From Candidatus Altarchaeota archaeon (GTDB lineage: Archaea; Altiarchaeota; Altiarchaeia; IMC4; SCGC-AAA252-I15), in NCBI GenBank assembly GCA_018815265.1, contig JAHIYG010000225.1, forward strand, positions 1-12,991: DNA of 12,991 nucleotides. The letters run 5' to 3'. Below, in pieces: positions 1 to 6,384 of this stretch. The translations under genes were made by a program, and so were the position numbers. Under the pieces are notes generated by a model that was not told where the DNA came from, made no database searches, and was given only the letters and a program-made list of their open reading frames with translations. Each line of letters starts with the position of its first letter. The first letter of the stretch is position 1.

Positions 1-573
1 AATATCGCTTTTCTGGGGGTAATATCTATCCTTATGGTCTACGTGGCTTGTCTCGTCTTCAGACCATACAGTAAGCACTACATGCATGAACTTCGCATCT
101 TCTGGAGCGGAATTTAGAGAATATTTACCAACTATTTCAGGGGGCTTTATCTGGTTGAGTTCCCCAAGTCTATCAAGCACTTCCTCTGGATTGTCCCTCG
201 CTCTAAGAGCATGTCCTAATGCAGAAAATCCCAAACCGCACGGGGTGCTTCCCCACTGTGCGACACTCGGCTGTGTAATCTCCACAAGCTTATCCCATGC
301 AGTGTCAGGGTTTTGGAAGACTTTCTCCCTGAATAATGTGTCTAGAAGGCAGTAGAACCTGGACACTATCCTTTCCTTGTTTGATGAGCCTTCTATGCCC
401 TCCTTAATCTGTCTGAGGACTCGGTCGGAGTCTTTAAACGCAGCTCTTGAGATGTCTTTCATCTCCTGCCATTTCTGGGAGACATCCAAACCCTTAACAT
501 TAAGTGAGGCTATCTGGTCGTGTGTAGCTTCTCCCCCGCCATGTTGCTGGGTCGAAATCCCTGATTTAGCCAT
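1..573 (-). CDS. Unrecognised protein, partial (C-terminus beyond left edge)
   Basis: The frame is open for 191 codons from the ATG at 573 to the window edge without a stop, so the C-terminus is missing. I do not recognise the family. The N-terminus is polar and probably flexible, with a Gln/His/Gly-rich stretch near residues 9-14. The rest looks soluble, mixed helical and charged. I see no signal peptide, membrane segment or nucleotide-binding motif. The Cys in the segment STPCGLGFSALGHALRAR is set in the most hydrophobic part. It lies 57 bases downstream of the phosphoesterase gene on the same strand and could be co-transcribed. It also has its own TATA-like box about 27 bases before the ATG and no clear Shine-Dalgarno sequence. 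Plus-strand frames here are shorter and look like shadows. That this is a real gene is likely; its function is unknown. Confidence 0.7.
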   Translation of the reverse strand, partial: MAKSGISTQQHGGGEATHDQIASLNVKGLDVSQKWQEMKDISRAAFKDSDRVLRQIKEGIEGSSNKERIVSRFYCLLDTLFREKVFQNPDTAWDKLVEITQPSVAQWGSTPCGLGFSALGHALRARDNPEEVLDRLGELNQIKPPEIVGKYSLNSAPEDAKFMHVVLTVWSEDETSHVDHKDRYYPQKSDI

Positions 574-596
574 ATAATTAACCTGGAATCACAACC

Positions 597-604
597 TAAT
601 AAAT
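597..604 (-). promoter_or_regulatory. TATA-like box for the gene starting at 573
   Basis: On the minus strand this reads ATTTATTA, centred about 27 bases before the ATG at 573. At that spacing transcription would begin at or next to the start codon, giving a leaderless mRNA, which fits the lack of a good Shine-Dalgarno sequence. Inferred from spacing and composition only. Confidence 0.35.
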
Positions 605-630
605 CTTCACACTGCTGCTTGTATGCTGCA

Positions 631-1131
631 TTATATGTTTGTGAGTTCCTTTATGTCTGCAGACATTGTCTCAGTGTCCAACAATGCGACTGTCATGACG
701 CCAGTCAAATACCCGCATGTTTCCCCGGGGTTCACTATCAGGGTTTTACCTTCCAATGTGACCTCTGGCGTGTGGGTGTGTCCAGTCGCAACCACGTCAT
801 ATTTTTCGGACTTCACTATCGCATCCAAAAGCGACGGGTCTGTGCCGTGGTATGCTGCGAAGTTTTTCCCTGCAACTTCGAATTCTGCAAAGCTTGTGAA
901 TTCAGCGTTTATCTCAGCAAGCTTTTTGTTCAATGTCTTTCTGTCTCCTTCGTTGTTTCCGAAGACTCCTTTGAACTCGCATTTCAGGTTTTTGAAAAAC
1001 TCTATTGTGAATGGGGAAATAATATCTCCTGTGTGTATGACTAAACCAACCCCCTCCTGGTTGAAGAAATTGACAGCACTCTCTATTGCGTCCTTGTTGT
1101 CGTGGCTGTCGCCCATAATGCCAATTATCAT
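631..1131 (-). CDS. YfcE/MJ0936-type metallophosphoesterase
   Basis: A 166-residue calcineurin-like phosphoesterase, about the usual size for the YfcE/MJ0936 family of small dinuclear-metal phosphodiesterases. All expected metal-binding motifs are visible in order: D8-x-H10 (GDSHDN), G35-D36, G58-N59-N60-E61, H95 (YHG), and G117-H118-T119-H120. Members hydrolyse model phosphodiesters in vitro with Mn or Ni, but physiological substrates are mostly unknown, so I do not assign one. It should be cytoplasmic; there is no signal peptide. The ATG at 1131 has a strong AGGAGGA Shine-Dalgarno at 1142-1148 with a 10-base spacer. It follows the lipoprotein gene by 37 bases, consistent with an operon, though a TATA-like box lies in that gap. 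Confidence 0.92.
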   Translation of the reverse strand: MIIGIMGDSHDNKDAIESAVNFFNQEGVGLVIHTGDIISPFTIEFFKNLKCEFKGVFGNNEGDRKTLNKKLAEINAEFTSFAEFEVAGKNFAAYHGTDPSLLDAIVKSEKYDVVATGHTHTPEVTLEGKTLIVNPGETCGYLTGVMTVALLDTETMSADIKELTNI

Positions 1132-1153
1132 GTCGATATATTCCTCCTACGGC

Positions 1154-1164
1154 AATATAAATAT
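1154..1164 (-). promoter_or_regulatory. TATA-like box in the gap before the phosphoesterase gene
   Basis: The minus strand reads ATATTTATATT, centred about 28 bases before the ATG at 1131, directly after the lipoprotein stop codon. It may be a second promoter for the phosphoesterase. The Shine-Dalgarno sequence downstream would be lost in a leaderless transcript from this box, so read-through from the lipoprotein gene is an equal possibility. Confidence 0.3.
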
Positions 1165-1168
1165 CGGC

Positions 1169-2380
1169 TTATGGATAGTGTTCATATTCCACACTCCTTA
1201 TTTCAGTGTAAGGTTGGCATCTTGGGTACTGCTTTATTGCATGCATTGTCGCATTGGTCAGGTCGCTGACGTAGACTCCCTCAGTGACTCTTCTAATATA
1301 TCTTACAGAGGCGTCAACCCTGCCTACTGCATAGTTGATTTCTTTGATTTTATAGTTGGTCTCTGTCACGTTCCCCTCTGTTAAAGTTCTTCCCTCAAAC
1401 AATCCACTCCTGTTTGTCAAGTTCAAACCCGGTTCCACATAATTGTATTTTTTCGGGCCACGGTAGATGTCTGTATTGTTTATGCAAGTGATGCCGACGT
1501 AATATGTGTGGTTCACGCTGTTTGTGTAGTCTGTGCCGTTGTTGATGTATCTTATATTGGAGACAATGTCGAAAATTTTGGTATCGCCTGAAGGTGGGAG
1601 GTCACCGTAGCTCAAATACCTTTTTATGGCGTCTATTGCGTCAGTGTCAGCAGTCACATCTGAACTGGTGCTTATGTGCACCTCTGCAGTCTCAGGAGTC
1701 AGTGGTTTTTTGTCTTCAGAATCGATGTATCTGTCTCCGTCAGTGTTTGCGATATTTGGGTCTGTCCCATATACTCTCACCTCGTCAAAGTCGCTTAATC
1801 CGTCTGAGTCAGTGTCTTTGAGGTTTGGGTTTGAGCCATAGTTTGCTTCAACAACATCCTCTAAGCCGTCATTGTCCGAGTCTTTTCCGACGCACAGGTG
1901 GTTTATGCATTCAAATCCTTCACTGCACTTCCCCCCATTGTATTCCTCTTGGCTGCAGCATTCATAACCCAGTGGGCATTGCTGTTTCTGGCATTTATAG
2001 TCTATGCATTCTACCTCCTCATTGCACGGTTTATACTGGTATAGGCCAAGCACGCAGCATTGATGCGGGCAAGGAGGCTCCACGCATGTGTTGTTGACGC
2101 ATACAAGGTATTTGGAGCATTTTTTGACAGAGTACTTTACCTCGTCGCAGCATTCGTGGGGGCATGCAAGAGTGGTTGTGGTGCTGGAGATTGTCGTTTG
2201 CTTTATTGATGTAGTTGTCTTTTTTTCCGGCGTCTTTTGCTCTTCAAGATATTGTTTTATGTATTCATCGTCGCTTTCTTGTATTTTCTCATCTGCTGTT
2301 GCAGGTTGTGTCTCCCAAAGACACCCTGAAACGATGATTAATGTGGTCACAAAAAAAACCAAATACATTCTTTCTACCAT
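1169..2380 (-). CDS. Secreted lipoprotein with three six-Cys repeats and Ca-binding TSP3 repeats
   Basis: A 403-residue modular surface protein. Residues 1-20 form a lipoprotein signal ending in the lipobox VSGC, with C20 the expected lipidation site. Residues about 50-71 are a Thr/Ser-rich linker, probably spacing the protein from the membrane. Residues 73-163 are three tandem cysteine modules, each with spacing C-x3(or 5)-CC-x9-C-x5-C-x4-C (first Cys at 73, 104 and 135), likely disulphide-bonded outside the cell. Residues about 167-228 are Asp-rich thrombospondin type 3 repeats (DSDNDGLED, DTDSDGLSD, NTDGDRYID) typical of calcium binding. The C-terminal 170 residues are not recognised. It is the first gene of a minus-strand group. 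The ATG at 2380 has no Shine-Dalgarno but a TATA-like box about 27 bases upstream. Met5 is an alternative start. Function probably structural or adhesive; this is inferred. Confidence 0.85.
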   Translation of the reverse strand: MVERMYLVFFVTTLIIVSGCLWETQPATADEKIQESDDEYIKQYLEEQKTPEKKTTTSIKQTTISSTTTTLACPHECCDEVKYSVKKCSKYLVCVNNTCVEPPCPHQCCVLGLYQYKPCNEEVECIDYKCQKQQCPLGYECCSQEEYNGGKCSEGFECINHLCVGKDSDNDGLEDVVEANYGSNPNLKDTDSDGLSDFDEVRVYGTDPNIANTDGDRYIDSEDKKPLTPETAEVHISTSSDVTADTDAIDAIKRYLSYGDLPPSGDTKIFDIVSNIRYINNGTDYTNSVNHTYYVGITCINNTDIYRGPKKYNYVEPGLNLTNRSGLFEGRTLTEGNVTETNYKIKEINYAVGRVDASVRYIRRVTEGVYVSDLTNATMHAIKQYPRCQPYTEIRSVEYEHYP

Positions 2381-2402
2381 GGTTGATTTATTTGTTTTAC
2401 CT

Positions 2403-2410
2403 GTTTAAAC
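2403..2410 (-). promoter_or_regulatory. TATA-like box for the lipoprotein gene
   Basis: GTTTAAAC, itself a perfect 8-base palindrome, lies with its centre about 27 bases before the ATG at 2380. It is in the 94-base divergent gap between the lipoprotein and the rubrerythrin-like gene. Being symmetric, it does not by itself show direction; the assignment rests on spacing. Confidence 0.35.
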
Positions 2411-2445
2411 TCTTGGTATCATGCGGTAATGGATGTGGTTTTTGG

Positions 2446-2455
2446 TTTTTATTTT
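2446..2455 (+). promoter_or_regulatory. TATA-like box for the rubrerythrin-like gene
   Basis: TTTTTATTTT is centred about 25 bases before the proposed GTG start at 2475. No Shine-Dalgarno sequence precedes that start, so a leaderless transcript is likely. Weaker than the other boxes here because the surrounding sequence is T-rich throughout. Confidence 0.3.
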
Positions 2456-2474
2456 CTTGTTCGAATGTTTCTGT

Positions 2475-2954
2475 GTGGAGCACCATAATATTCTGGAGAT
2501 TCTCAGGGATGCAATGGATTTGGAGCGAGAAGGTGCGAAGTTCTACAATAAGGCTGCAAAGCACTCTAAATCGGAGCTGGTGAAGGACATATTTAAGCGT
2601 TTCGCACAGGATGAGATGAATCACTTCGACAAGCTGGAGATGCTGTTTGACGAGTACTGTGAGAACAATGAGTGGATGGTGGAGGCGGATGTTGCTAAAT
2701 CTCCGGATAAGGAGTTAGAGACATCTAATGTCTTTGACGACAGGAAATTGGATGCGGAATTCAATGAGCTTGAAGCCGTCGAAATTGCTTTGAAGGCCGA
2801 ACACGAATCTATGGAGCTTTACCGGACTGCTTTGAATGAATGTGGTCAGGAGTTTGACGCTGGCTGCGCTCTTTTCAAGTGGTTGATTGACTTTGAGAAG
2901 CAGCATATTGCAGAGTTGAAAAAATTAAAGTCCGAATTATTGAAAAAACATTAA
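2475..2954 (+). CDS. Rubrerythrin-like (ferritin-like di-iron) protein
   Basis: I place the start at GTG 2475, giving 159 residues. The frame opens upstream at 2433, but that adds a hydrophobic 14-residue stretch not expected in this soluble family. The protein has two ferritin-like half-repeats. The first has E17/E19 in a LEREGAKFY segment and E47-x-x-H50; the second has E109 in AEHESMELY and E141-x-x-H144. These are the usual di-iron ligands of a four-helix bundle. The C-terminal rubredoxin domain of classical rubrerythrin is absent: only three scattered Cys (62, 123, 131) remain and there is no CxxC pair. Proteins of this COG1633-like type are linked to peroxide or iron handling in anaerobes; the exact reaction is not determined here. 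Its TAA overlaps the stop of the converging GatC-like gene. Confidence 0.85.
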   Translation: MEHHNILEILRDAMDLEREGAKFYNKAAKHSKSELVKDIFKRFAQDEMNHFDKLEMLFDEYCENNEWMVEADVAKSPDKELETSNVFDDRKLDAEFNELEAVEIALKAEHESMELYRTALNECGQEFDAGCALFKWLIDFEKQHIAELKKLKSELLKKH

Positions 2955-3178
2955 TCTGACTTTTCAGCTATGACGTATCCGTCCTCGAATCTTGGTGCGA
3001 GTATAGAAAGCTTCTTCTTGAATCCCTCGCATCTTTTTGGTTTCTCGTCTTTGCGCCAGACATTTTTCAAGTCCACGACATAGTGTGTTTCGTCTGTTTC
3101 CGGGATGTTTTCCAGTTTTTTGCTGAAGTCCTCCAGCAGTTTGACGCCTTCCTCCCTCACTTTTTCCGCATCGACCAT
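2951..3178 (-). CDS. Archaeal GatC-like protein (Asp/Glu-tRNA amidotransferase subunit C type)
   Basis: A 75-residue acidic/basic soluble protein starting at ATG 3178. The pattern (KLLEDFSKKLENIP near residues 13-26, then ETDETHYVVDLKNVWRKDE, and an APRFEDGYV end) resembles the small proteins annotated in archaea as the C subunit of the GatCAB amidotransferase. That complex converts Asp-tRNA(Asn) or Glu-tRNA(Gln) to the amide form. I recognise the pattern from memory and cannot run a search, so the family call is moderate. gatA and gatB are not beside it. The frame is open upstream to 3292, but that extension runs antisense through the peptidase gene and lacks family similarity. Its start lies only 30 bases from the peptidase start, and its stop overlaps the rubrerythrin-like gene by four bases. 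Confidence 0.6.
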   Translation of the reverse strand: MVDAEKVREEGVKLLEDFSKKLENIPETDETHYVVDLKNVWRKDEKPKRCEGFKKKLSILAPRFEDGYVIAEKSD

Positions 3179-3184
3179 ATAATA
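3178..3184 (+). promoter_or_regulatory. TATA-like box for the hydrogenase protease operon
   Basis: TATAATA is centred about 28 bases before ATG 3209 and touches the first base of the minus-strand start codon (3176-3178). The position predicts a leaderless mRNA starting at 3209, which favours that ATG over the in-frame ATG at 3221. Confidence 0.45.
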
Positions 3185-3202
3185 GAATATGTTTGTTAAT
3201 TC

Positions 3203-3209
3203 ATAAAAA
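3203..3209 (-). promoter_or_regulatory. TATA-like box for the GatC-like gene
   Basis: The minus strand reads TTTTTAT, centred about 28 bases before ATG 3178 and overlapping the first base of the plus-strand ATG at 3209. No Shine-Dalgarno sequence precedes either start. The two divergent promoters occupy the same 30 bases. Confidence 0.4.
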
Positions 3210-3649
3210 TGGATTGTCTGATGGGAAAAGTTTGTTTTGTCTGCGTGGGCAATGAGCTGTCTGGCGACGACGGATTCGGCCCGTATGTCCACTCATTGAT
3301 AGAAGGCAGGGTCCATGCAATCGATGCATCAACCTTCCCTGAGGCTTTTGTTGGGGTTATAATAGAAAAAAGACCTGAGAGGGTGGTTTTATTGGATGCT
3401 GCGGAATTCGGGGCAGCCCCAGGCGAATTACACATCATTGACCCCTCAACAATAGAGCAAAGTCATTTCTCCACACATCGCGCGCCATTGAAGCATTTCA
3501 TCAACTCCCTCGGAAAAGAAGGCATACCTGTGGTGCTCCTATGCGTGCAGGCTAAAAAAACCGGCTTAGGTGAGGAAATGTCTCAGGAGGTAAAGACTGC
3601 AGCAGAGGACATTGCAAAGAAGATAATAGGGGAACAAAAAAATGTTTGA
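3209..3649 (+). CDS. HycI/HybD-type [NiFe]-hydrogenase maturation protease
   Basis: A 146-residue endopeptidase of the family that cuts the C-terminal tail from the hydrogenase large subunit after nickel insertion. The N-terminal hallmark GNELSGDDGFGPYV is at residues 14-27. The three nickel-sensing ligands of the family map to E16, D63 (LLDAAEFG) and H90 (STHRAPL). Length is normal. It should be cytoplasmic. Two in-frame ATGs are possible (3209 and 3221); the TATA spacing favours 3209. The last 8 bases overlap the next gene, the DUF318-type permease, so the two are almost certainly co-transcribed. The hydrogenase large subunit it would process is not in the window, and the other hyp genes lie about 6 kb to the right in separate transcription units. 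Which hydrogenase it serves cannot be told. Confidence 0.9.
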   Translation: MDCLMGKVCFVCVGNELSGDDGFGPYVHSLIEGRVHAIDASTFPEAFVGVIIEKRPERVVLLDAAEFGAAPGELHIIDPSTIEQSHFSTHRAPLKHFINSLGKEGIPVVLLCVQAKKTGLGEEMSQEVKTAAEDIAKKIIGEQKNV

Positions 3650-4535
3650 TGTATTTTTCATGGTTTTCCTGAGCATGTTTCTTGAGGGTTTGCCGTTCCT
3701 CATCATCGGCTCTCTGTTCTCCTCATTCATTTTAGTGTATGTCTCAGAGGAGAGGCTTTTGAAATCCATCCCCCATAACAGGTTTTTGGGTGTTTTGTCT
3801 GCGTGTTTCATAGGCTTTGTCTTTCCAGTTTGCGAATGCGCTATTGTGCCGGTCTTTTCAAGACTTGTTAAGAAGGGTTTGCCCCTCTATATTGCGGTCA
3901 CCATCCTGGTGTCTGCACCACTTATCAACCCGATTGTCCTCCTAAGCACCTATTATGCGTTCACGCAGACTTTAGGTTATGTGTATCTGCGTTTTATCAT
4001 GGGTTTTCTGGTGGCATACTCTATCGGGTTGCTTGTTCCATCGTCGCTTAAGAGGGGGGATGTGCTTCTGCCGAAGGCTCATGCAGCCAAAGCATACAAC
4101 TGTTGCTGTGAAAGCAGGTTCACAGATTTTTTAAACCATGCAGTCAATGAGTTCTTTGGCATAACGCGGTTTTTCATTTTGGGTTCGATGTCTGCGTCAT
4201 TTTTCCAGGTGGTCTTCCCAAGACATCTTCTGATGGGTTTGGTGGGGAGCTGGTTTTTGTCCATTTCATTCATGATGGTCTTCACATATCTCACGTCAGT
4301 CTGCTCTGAAGTTGACGCGTTCATAGCCAGAAGCTTCATGGGCCAGTTCACCCCTGGCGCAATCATATCCTTTCTGACATTTGGGCCTATGATAGATCTG
4401 AGAAACACATTCCTGCACCTCAACTACTTCAGACGAAAATATGTTTTGGCTCTTGTTTTCCTAATTGCAGCATCAAACTTTCTGGTTGGCTTTTCTGTTA
4501 ACTGCCTATTGTGGATTGGGGGCGTATACCTTTGA
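3642..4535 (+). CDS. DUF318-type permease (ArsP/YraQ/YcgR family)
   Basis: A 297-residue membrane protein with about eight hydrophobic segments in two halves separated by a soluble loop near residues 135-165. Family motifs are present in the expected places: the Cys-containing FPVCECAIVPV at 61-71, SAPLINPIV at 91-99, CSEVDAFIA at 221-229, and FGPMIDL at 247-253. The loop carries an unusual CCC at 154-156. Family members include methylarsenite exporters (ArsP) and poorly characterised permeases, so the substrate is open. The Cys pair in the first motif suggests a thiophilic metal or metalloid. The ATG at 3642 has a Shine-Dalgarno AGGGGA at 3628-3633. It overlaps the peptidase gene by 8 bases and the next gene by four, making a tight three-gene operon. 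Confidence 0.88.
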   Translation: MFDVFFMVFLSMFLEGLPFLIIGSLFSSFILVYVSEERLLKSIPHNRFLGVLSACFIGFVFPVCECAIVPVFSRLVKKGLPLYIAVTILVSAPLINPIVLLSTYYAFTQTLGYVYLRFIMGFLVAYSIGLLVPSSLKRGDVLLPKAHAAKAYNCCCESRFTDFLNHAVNEFFGITRFFILGSMSASFFQVVFPRHLLMGLVGSWFLSISFMMVFTYLTSVCSEVDAFIARSFMGQFTPGAIISFLTFGPMIDLRNTFLHLNYFRRKYVLALVFLIAASNFLVGFSVNCLLWIGGVYL

Positions 4536-5263
4536 AAAGTACACGCATCCTAAATGCATGCCTCATGTTCTCGTATGCATCCATCGTCGTTTACATGCTA
4601 TACACTGGCAGAATCAACTATTATCTGCACAGCCGCTTCAACCCATTCCTGTATCTGGCGGCATTTCTCCTGTTTGTATTCTCGGTATTTACTCTCTCAT
4701 ACAATGCACCCGATAAAGAATCTGTCCGTTGGCATTACGCCATCCTTCTGCTACCTCTTGCGTCATTGTTCTTTTTCTCCCCTGAAAGTGCGCAGAACAA
4801 TTTGGCGGCTGTCAGGGGGATTCAGGTTTCATCGTCTCAGGCCCTTTTTGAAGACGGTTTGGAATTGACGCAATCCCCCATGATGCCGTCTGTTGAGTCT
4901 GTCGGCGGCGTCATAAATGTTTCAGACGACGGATTCAGGGATTTTGTCGACGGCATTTATGCGGAATATTACCGTTTTTCAAACAAAAGAGTCCGGATTT
5001 CAGGCATCCTTTACAAGGTCGCCTCAGGAGATGACAATCAGGCGGTGTTGGCGAGGCCATACATTTGGTGTTGCCTTGCAGATGCCCGGTTAGTTGGCGT
5101 GTTAGTCTACTCCCACAACCTATCCTCCCTTACAGAATTTAATTGGTATGAAGTCAACGGGGTTGTCATACTTGGAGAAACCCCATCTGGAAGCATACCC
5201 TTGATATACGTGCAAAACATCACTGCAATAGAAACCCCCCACGTCAAATACATAAATCCCTGA
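4532..5263 (+). CDS. TIGR03943/YcgQ-like partner of the DUF318 permease
   Basis: A 243-residue protein with two or three N-terminal membrane helices (with this start, roughly residues 5-24, 36-55 and 71-83) followed by a long hydrophilic domain, probably exported. The segment LYTGRINYYLHSRFNPFLYLA in the membrane part and RPYIWCCLADARLVGVLVY near residues 175-193 fit the TIGR03943/DUF1980 family, usually encoded next to DUF318 permeases. The CC-x-x-D motif may bind a metal (inference). I prefer the TTG at 4532, which overlaps the permease stop as TTGA and has GGGGG at 4518-4522 as Shine-Dalgarno. The in-frame GTG at 4511 has no such site and would add seven residues. Its stop is two bases from the stop of the converging kinase-like gene. 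Confidence 0.8.
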   Translation: MKSTRILNACLMFSYASIVVYMLYTGRINYYLHSRFNPFLYLAAFLLFVFSVFTLSYNAPDKESVRWHYAILLLPLASLFFFSPESAQNNLAAVRGIQVSSSQALFEDGLELTQSPMMPSVESVGGVINVSDDGFRDFVDGIYAEYYRFSNKRVRISGILYKVASGDDNQAVLARPYIWCCLADARLVGVLVYSHNLSSLTEFNWYEVNGVVILGETPSGSIPLIYVQNITAIETPHVKYINP

Positions 5264-5265
5264 TG

Positions 5266-6354
5266 TCAAAGAGTTTTTATGTCTTTTTTCTGCGCTATTT
5301 GATATCCTATTACAACGCTTTCGTAGCCTGCGATCTCATCATCTAACTTCTGGTCTCCACTGTCAACCAGTAGGTACGGGACTGAATTCAGCTTATGCGG
5401 CGTTGAAACGTAGATTATGTTTTTCACACCGACCTTCCTTATGACTTTGGGGCTGATCTGTTGCGTGCCCCGTCCGAAGACGAAACCCTGCGCACCGATA
5501 GGGGAAACAATTATTTTTGCCTTGTCTGTCCCCTCAAGAACCTTAAGTATCTCCTTTTCAGAGACGTCTTTCGCAACCAATGTTCCCTCCCTTATTATGT
5601 CGACGCCAAGCAGCGTCTTGTCTATCCTCTGCATGGCAGCTATTGCCGCAGTGGTTGTTCCAGCCCCTAATATGTATGTGCTGCCGTCGTACATGAACTG
5701 TTTCGCAAACAATGAAATGTCGCGTTTTGCAATGTCTTCATCCTCTGAGGCATAGACCTGTTTTCCAGCCTGCATCATCTGCGGCTTGTATGGGACCTTC
5801 ATATATCCAAAAAAGCATGTCTTCAACACGTTTCTCCTGTATGCGTCTTCATCCACATCCATCACTTCAGCATCCTTTAAAGGAAGCCTTTTTTTAATGT
5901 ATTCGTTCACAACTTCGGCTGCTGTGTGTGGGTTTACTGCAAACACTGCAGAATGCATTTTGACTCCTGCCGGCACACCGACAACGGGAATCCTGTCTCC
6001 GACTGCAGAGTACACATCCCGTGCTGTCCCGTCTCCACCGCAAAATATGATCAAGTCGACTTTTTCTTGAAGAAATCTAGTGCATGCACCTATTGTATCC
6101 TCTGATGTGGTGGGTTTCTCCGCGCTGTAGACTACCTTGTATTTGAAGCCATCAAGTAGGGTTTCTCCCATATCTCCGGATGCTGTGAGTATCATTGCTC
6201 TCTTGTCTAGTTTTCCGAGGAATTCATCGGCTCTTTCCCAGGCTACTGGATTGGCGCCCAGCTTTAGAGCTTCATCAACTTTGCCGTCCGTCCCCTTCAG
6301 GCCTACGGCACCTCCCATCCCAGCTATGGGGTTGACTAGAAAACCAACGTTCAC
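5266..6354 (-). CDS. ATP-NAD kinase/AcoX-like protein (COG3199 type)
   Basis: A 362-residue cytoplasmic protein of the ATP-NAD/diacylglycerol-kinase superfold, in the larger AcoX-like branch. Motifs: NPIAGMGG at residues 8-15, the nucleotide-binding GGDGT at 106-110, GVPAGVKMHSAVFA at 126-139, GAGTTTAAIA at 230-239 and IGAQGFVFGRGTQQISP near 286-302. The family is predicted to phosphorylate NAD or a related substrate; the true substrate of this branch is not established. The start is GTG at 6354, fixed by the NVGFLVNPIAG beginning. There is no Shine-Dalgarno, but a TATA-like box sits about 26 bases upstream, right after the KaiC-like stop codon. It follows that gene by 30 bases and may be read both with it and from its own promoter. 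Confidence 0.85.
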   Translation of the reverse strand: MNVGFLVNPIAGMGGAVGLKGTDGKVDEALKLGANPVAWERADEFLGKLDKRAMILTASGDMGETLLDGFKYKVVYSAEKPTTSEDTIGACTRFLQEKVDLIIFCGGDGTARDVYSAVGDRIPVVGVPAGVKMHSAVFAVNPHTAAEVVNEYIKKRLPLKDAEVMDVDEDAYRRNVLKTCFFGYMKVPYKPQMMQAGKQVYASEDEDIAKRDISLFAKQFMYDGSTYILGAGTTTAAIAAMQRIDKTLLGVDIIREGTLVAKDVSEKEILKVLEGTDKAKIIVSPIGAQGFVFGRGTQQISPKVIRKVGVKNIIYVSTPHKLNSVPYLLVDSGDQKLDDEIAGYESVVIGYQIAQKKDIKTL

Positions 6355-6377
6355 AGAAAATACTTCTATTTCACAGA

Positions 6378-6383
6378 ATATAT
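6378..6383 (-). promoter_or_regulatory. TATA-like box for the kinase-like gene
   Basis: ATATAT in the context GATATATTC on the minus strand, about 26 bases before GTG 6354 and in the short gap after the KaiC-like gene. Suggests an internal promoter inside the trpB2-kaiC-like-kinase group. Confidence 0.3.
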
Positions 6384-6384
6384 C

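Noticed and set aside
86..577. Two plus-strand open frames (86-355 and 377-577)
   Set aside because: They lie opposite a single longer minus-strand frame with a better start region; their translations are Ser/Cys-rich and unlike a protein family.
619..1384. Plus-strand open frames up to 253 codons
   Set aside because: They are antisense to the phosphoesterase, whose metal motifs are complete, and to the end of the lipoprotein gene.
2433..2474. ATG 2433 as the start of the rubrerythrin-like protein
   Set aside because: It adds a Phe-rich hydrophobic 14-residue stretch not expected in this soluble family. GTG 2475 is better placed relative to a TATA-like box, though a short signal-like extension is not fully excluded.
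3179..3292. N-terminal extension of the GatC-like frame to 3292
   Set aside because: It would run antisense through the peptidase N-terminus, including its GNELSGDDG motif, and does not resemble the GatC family.
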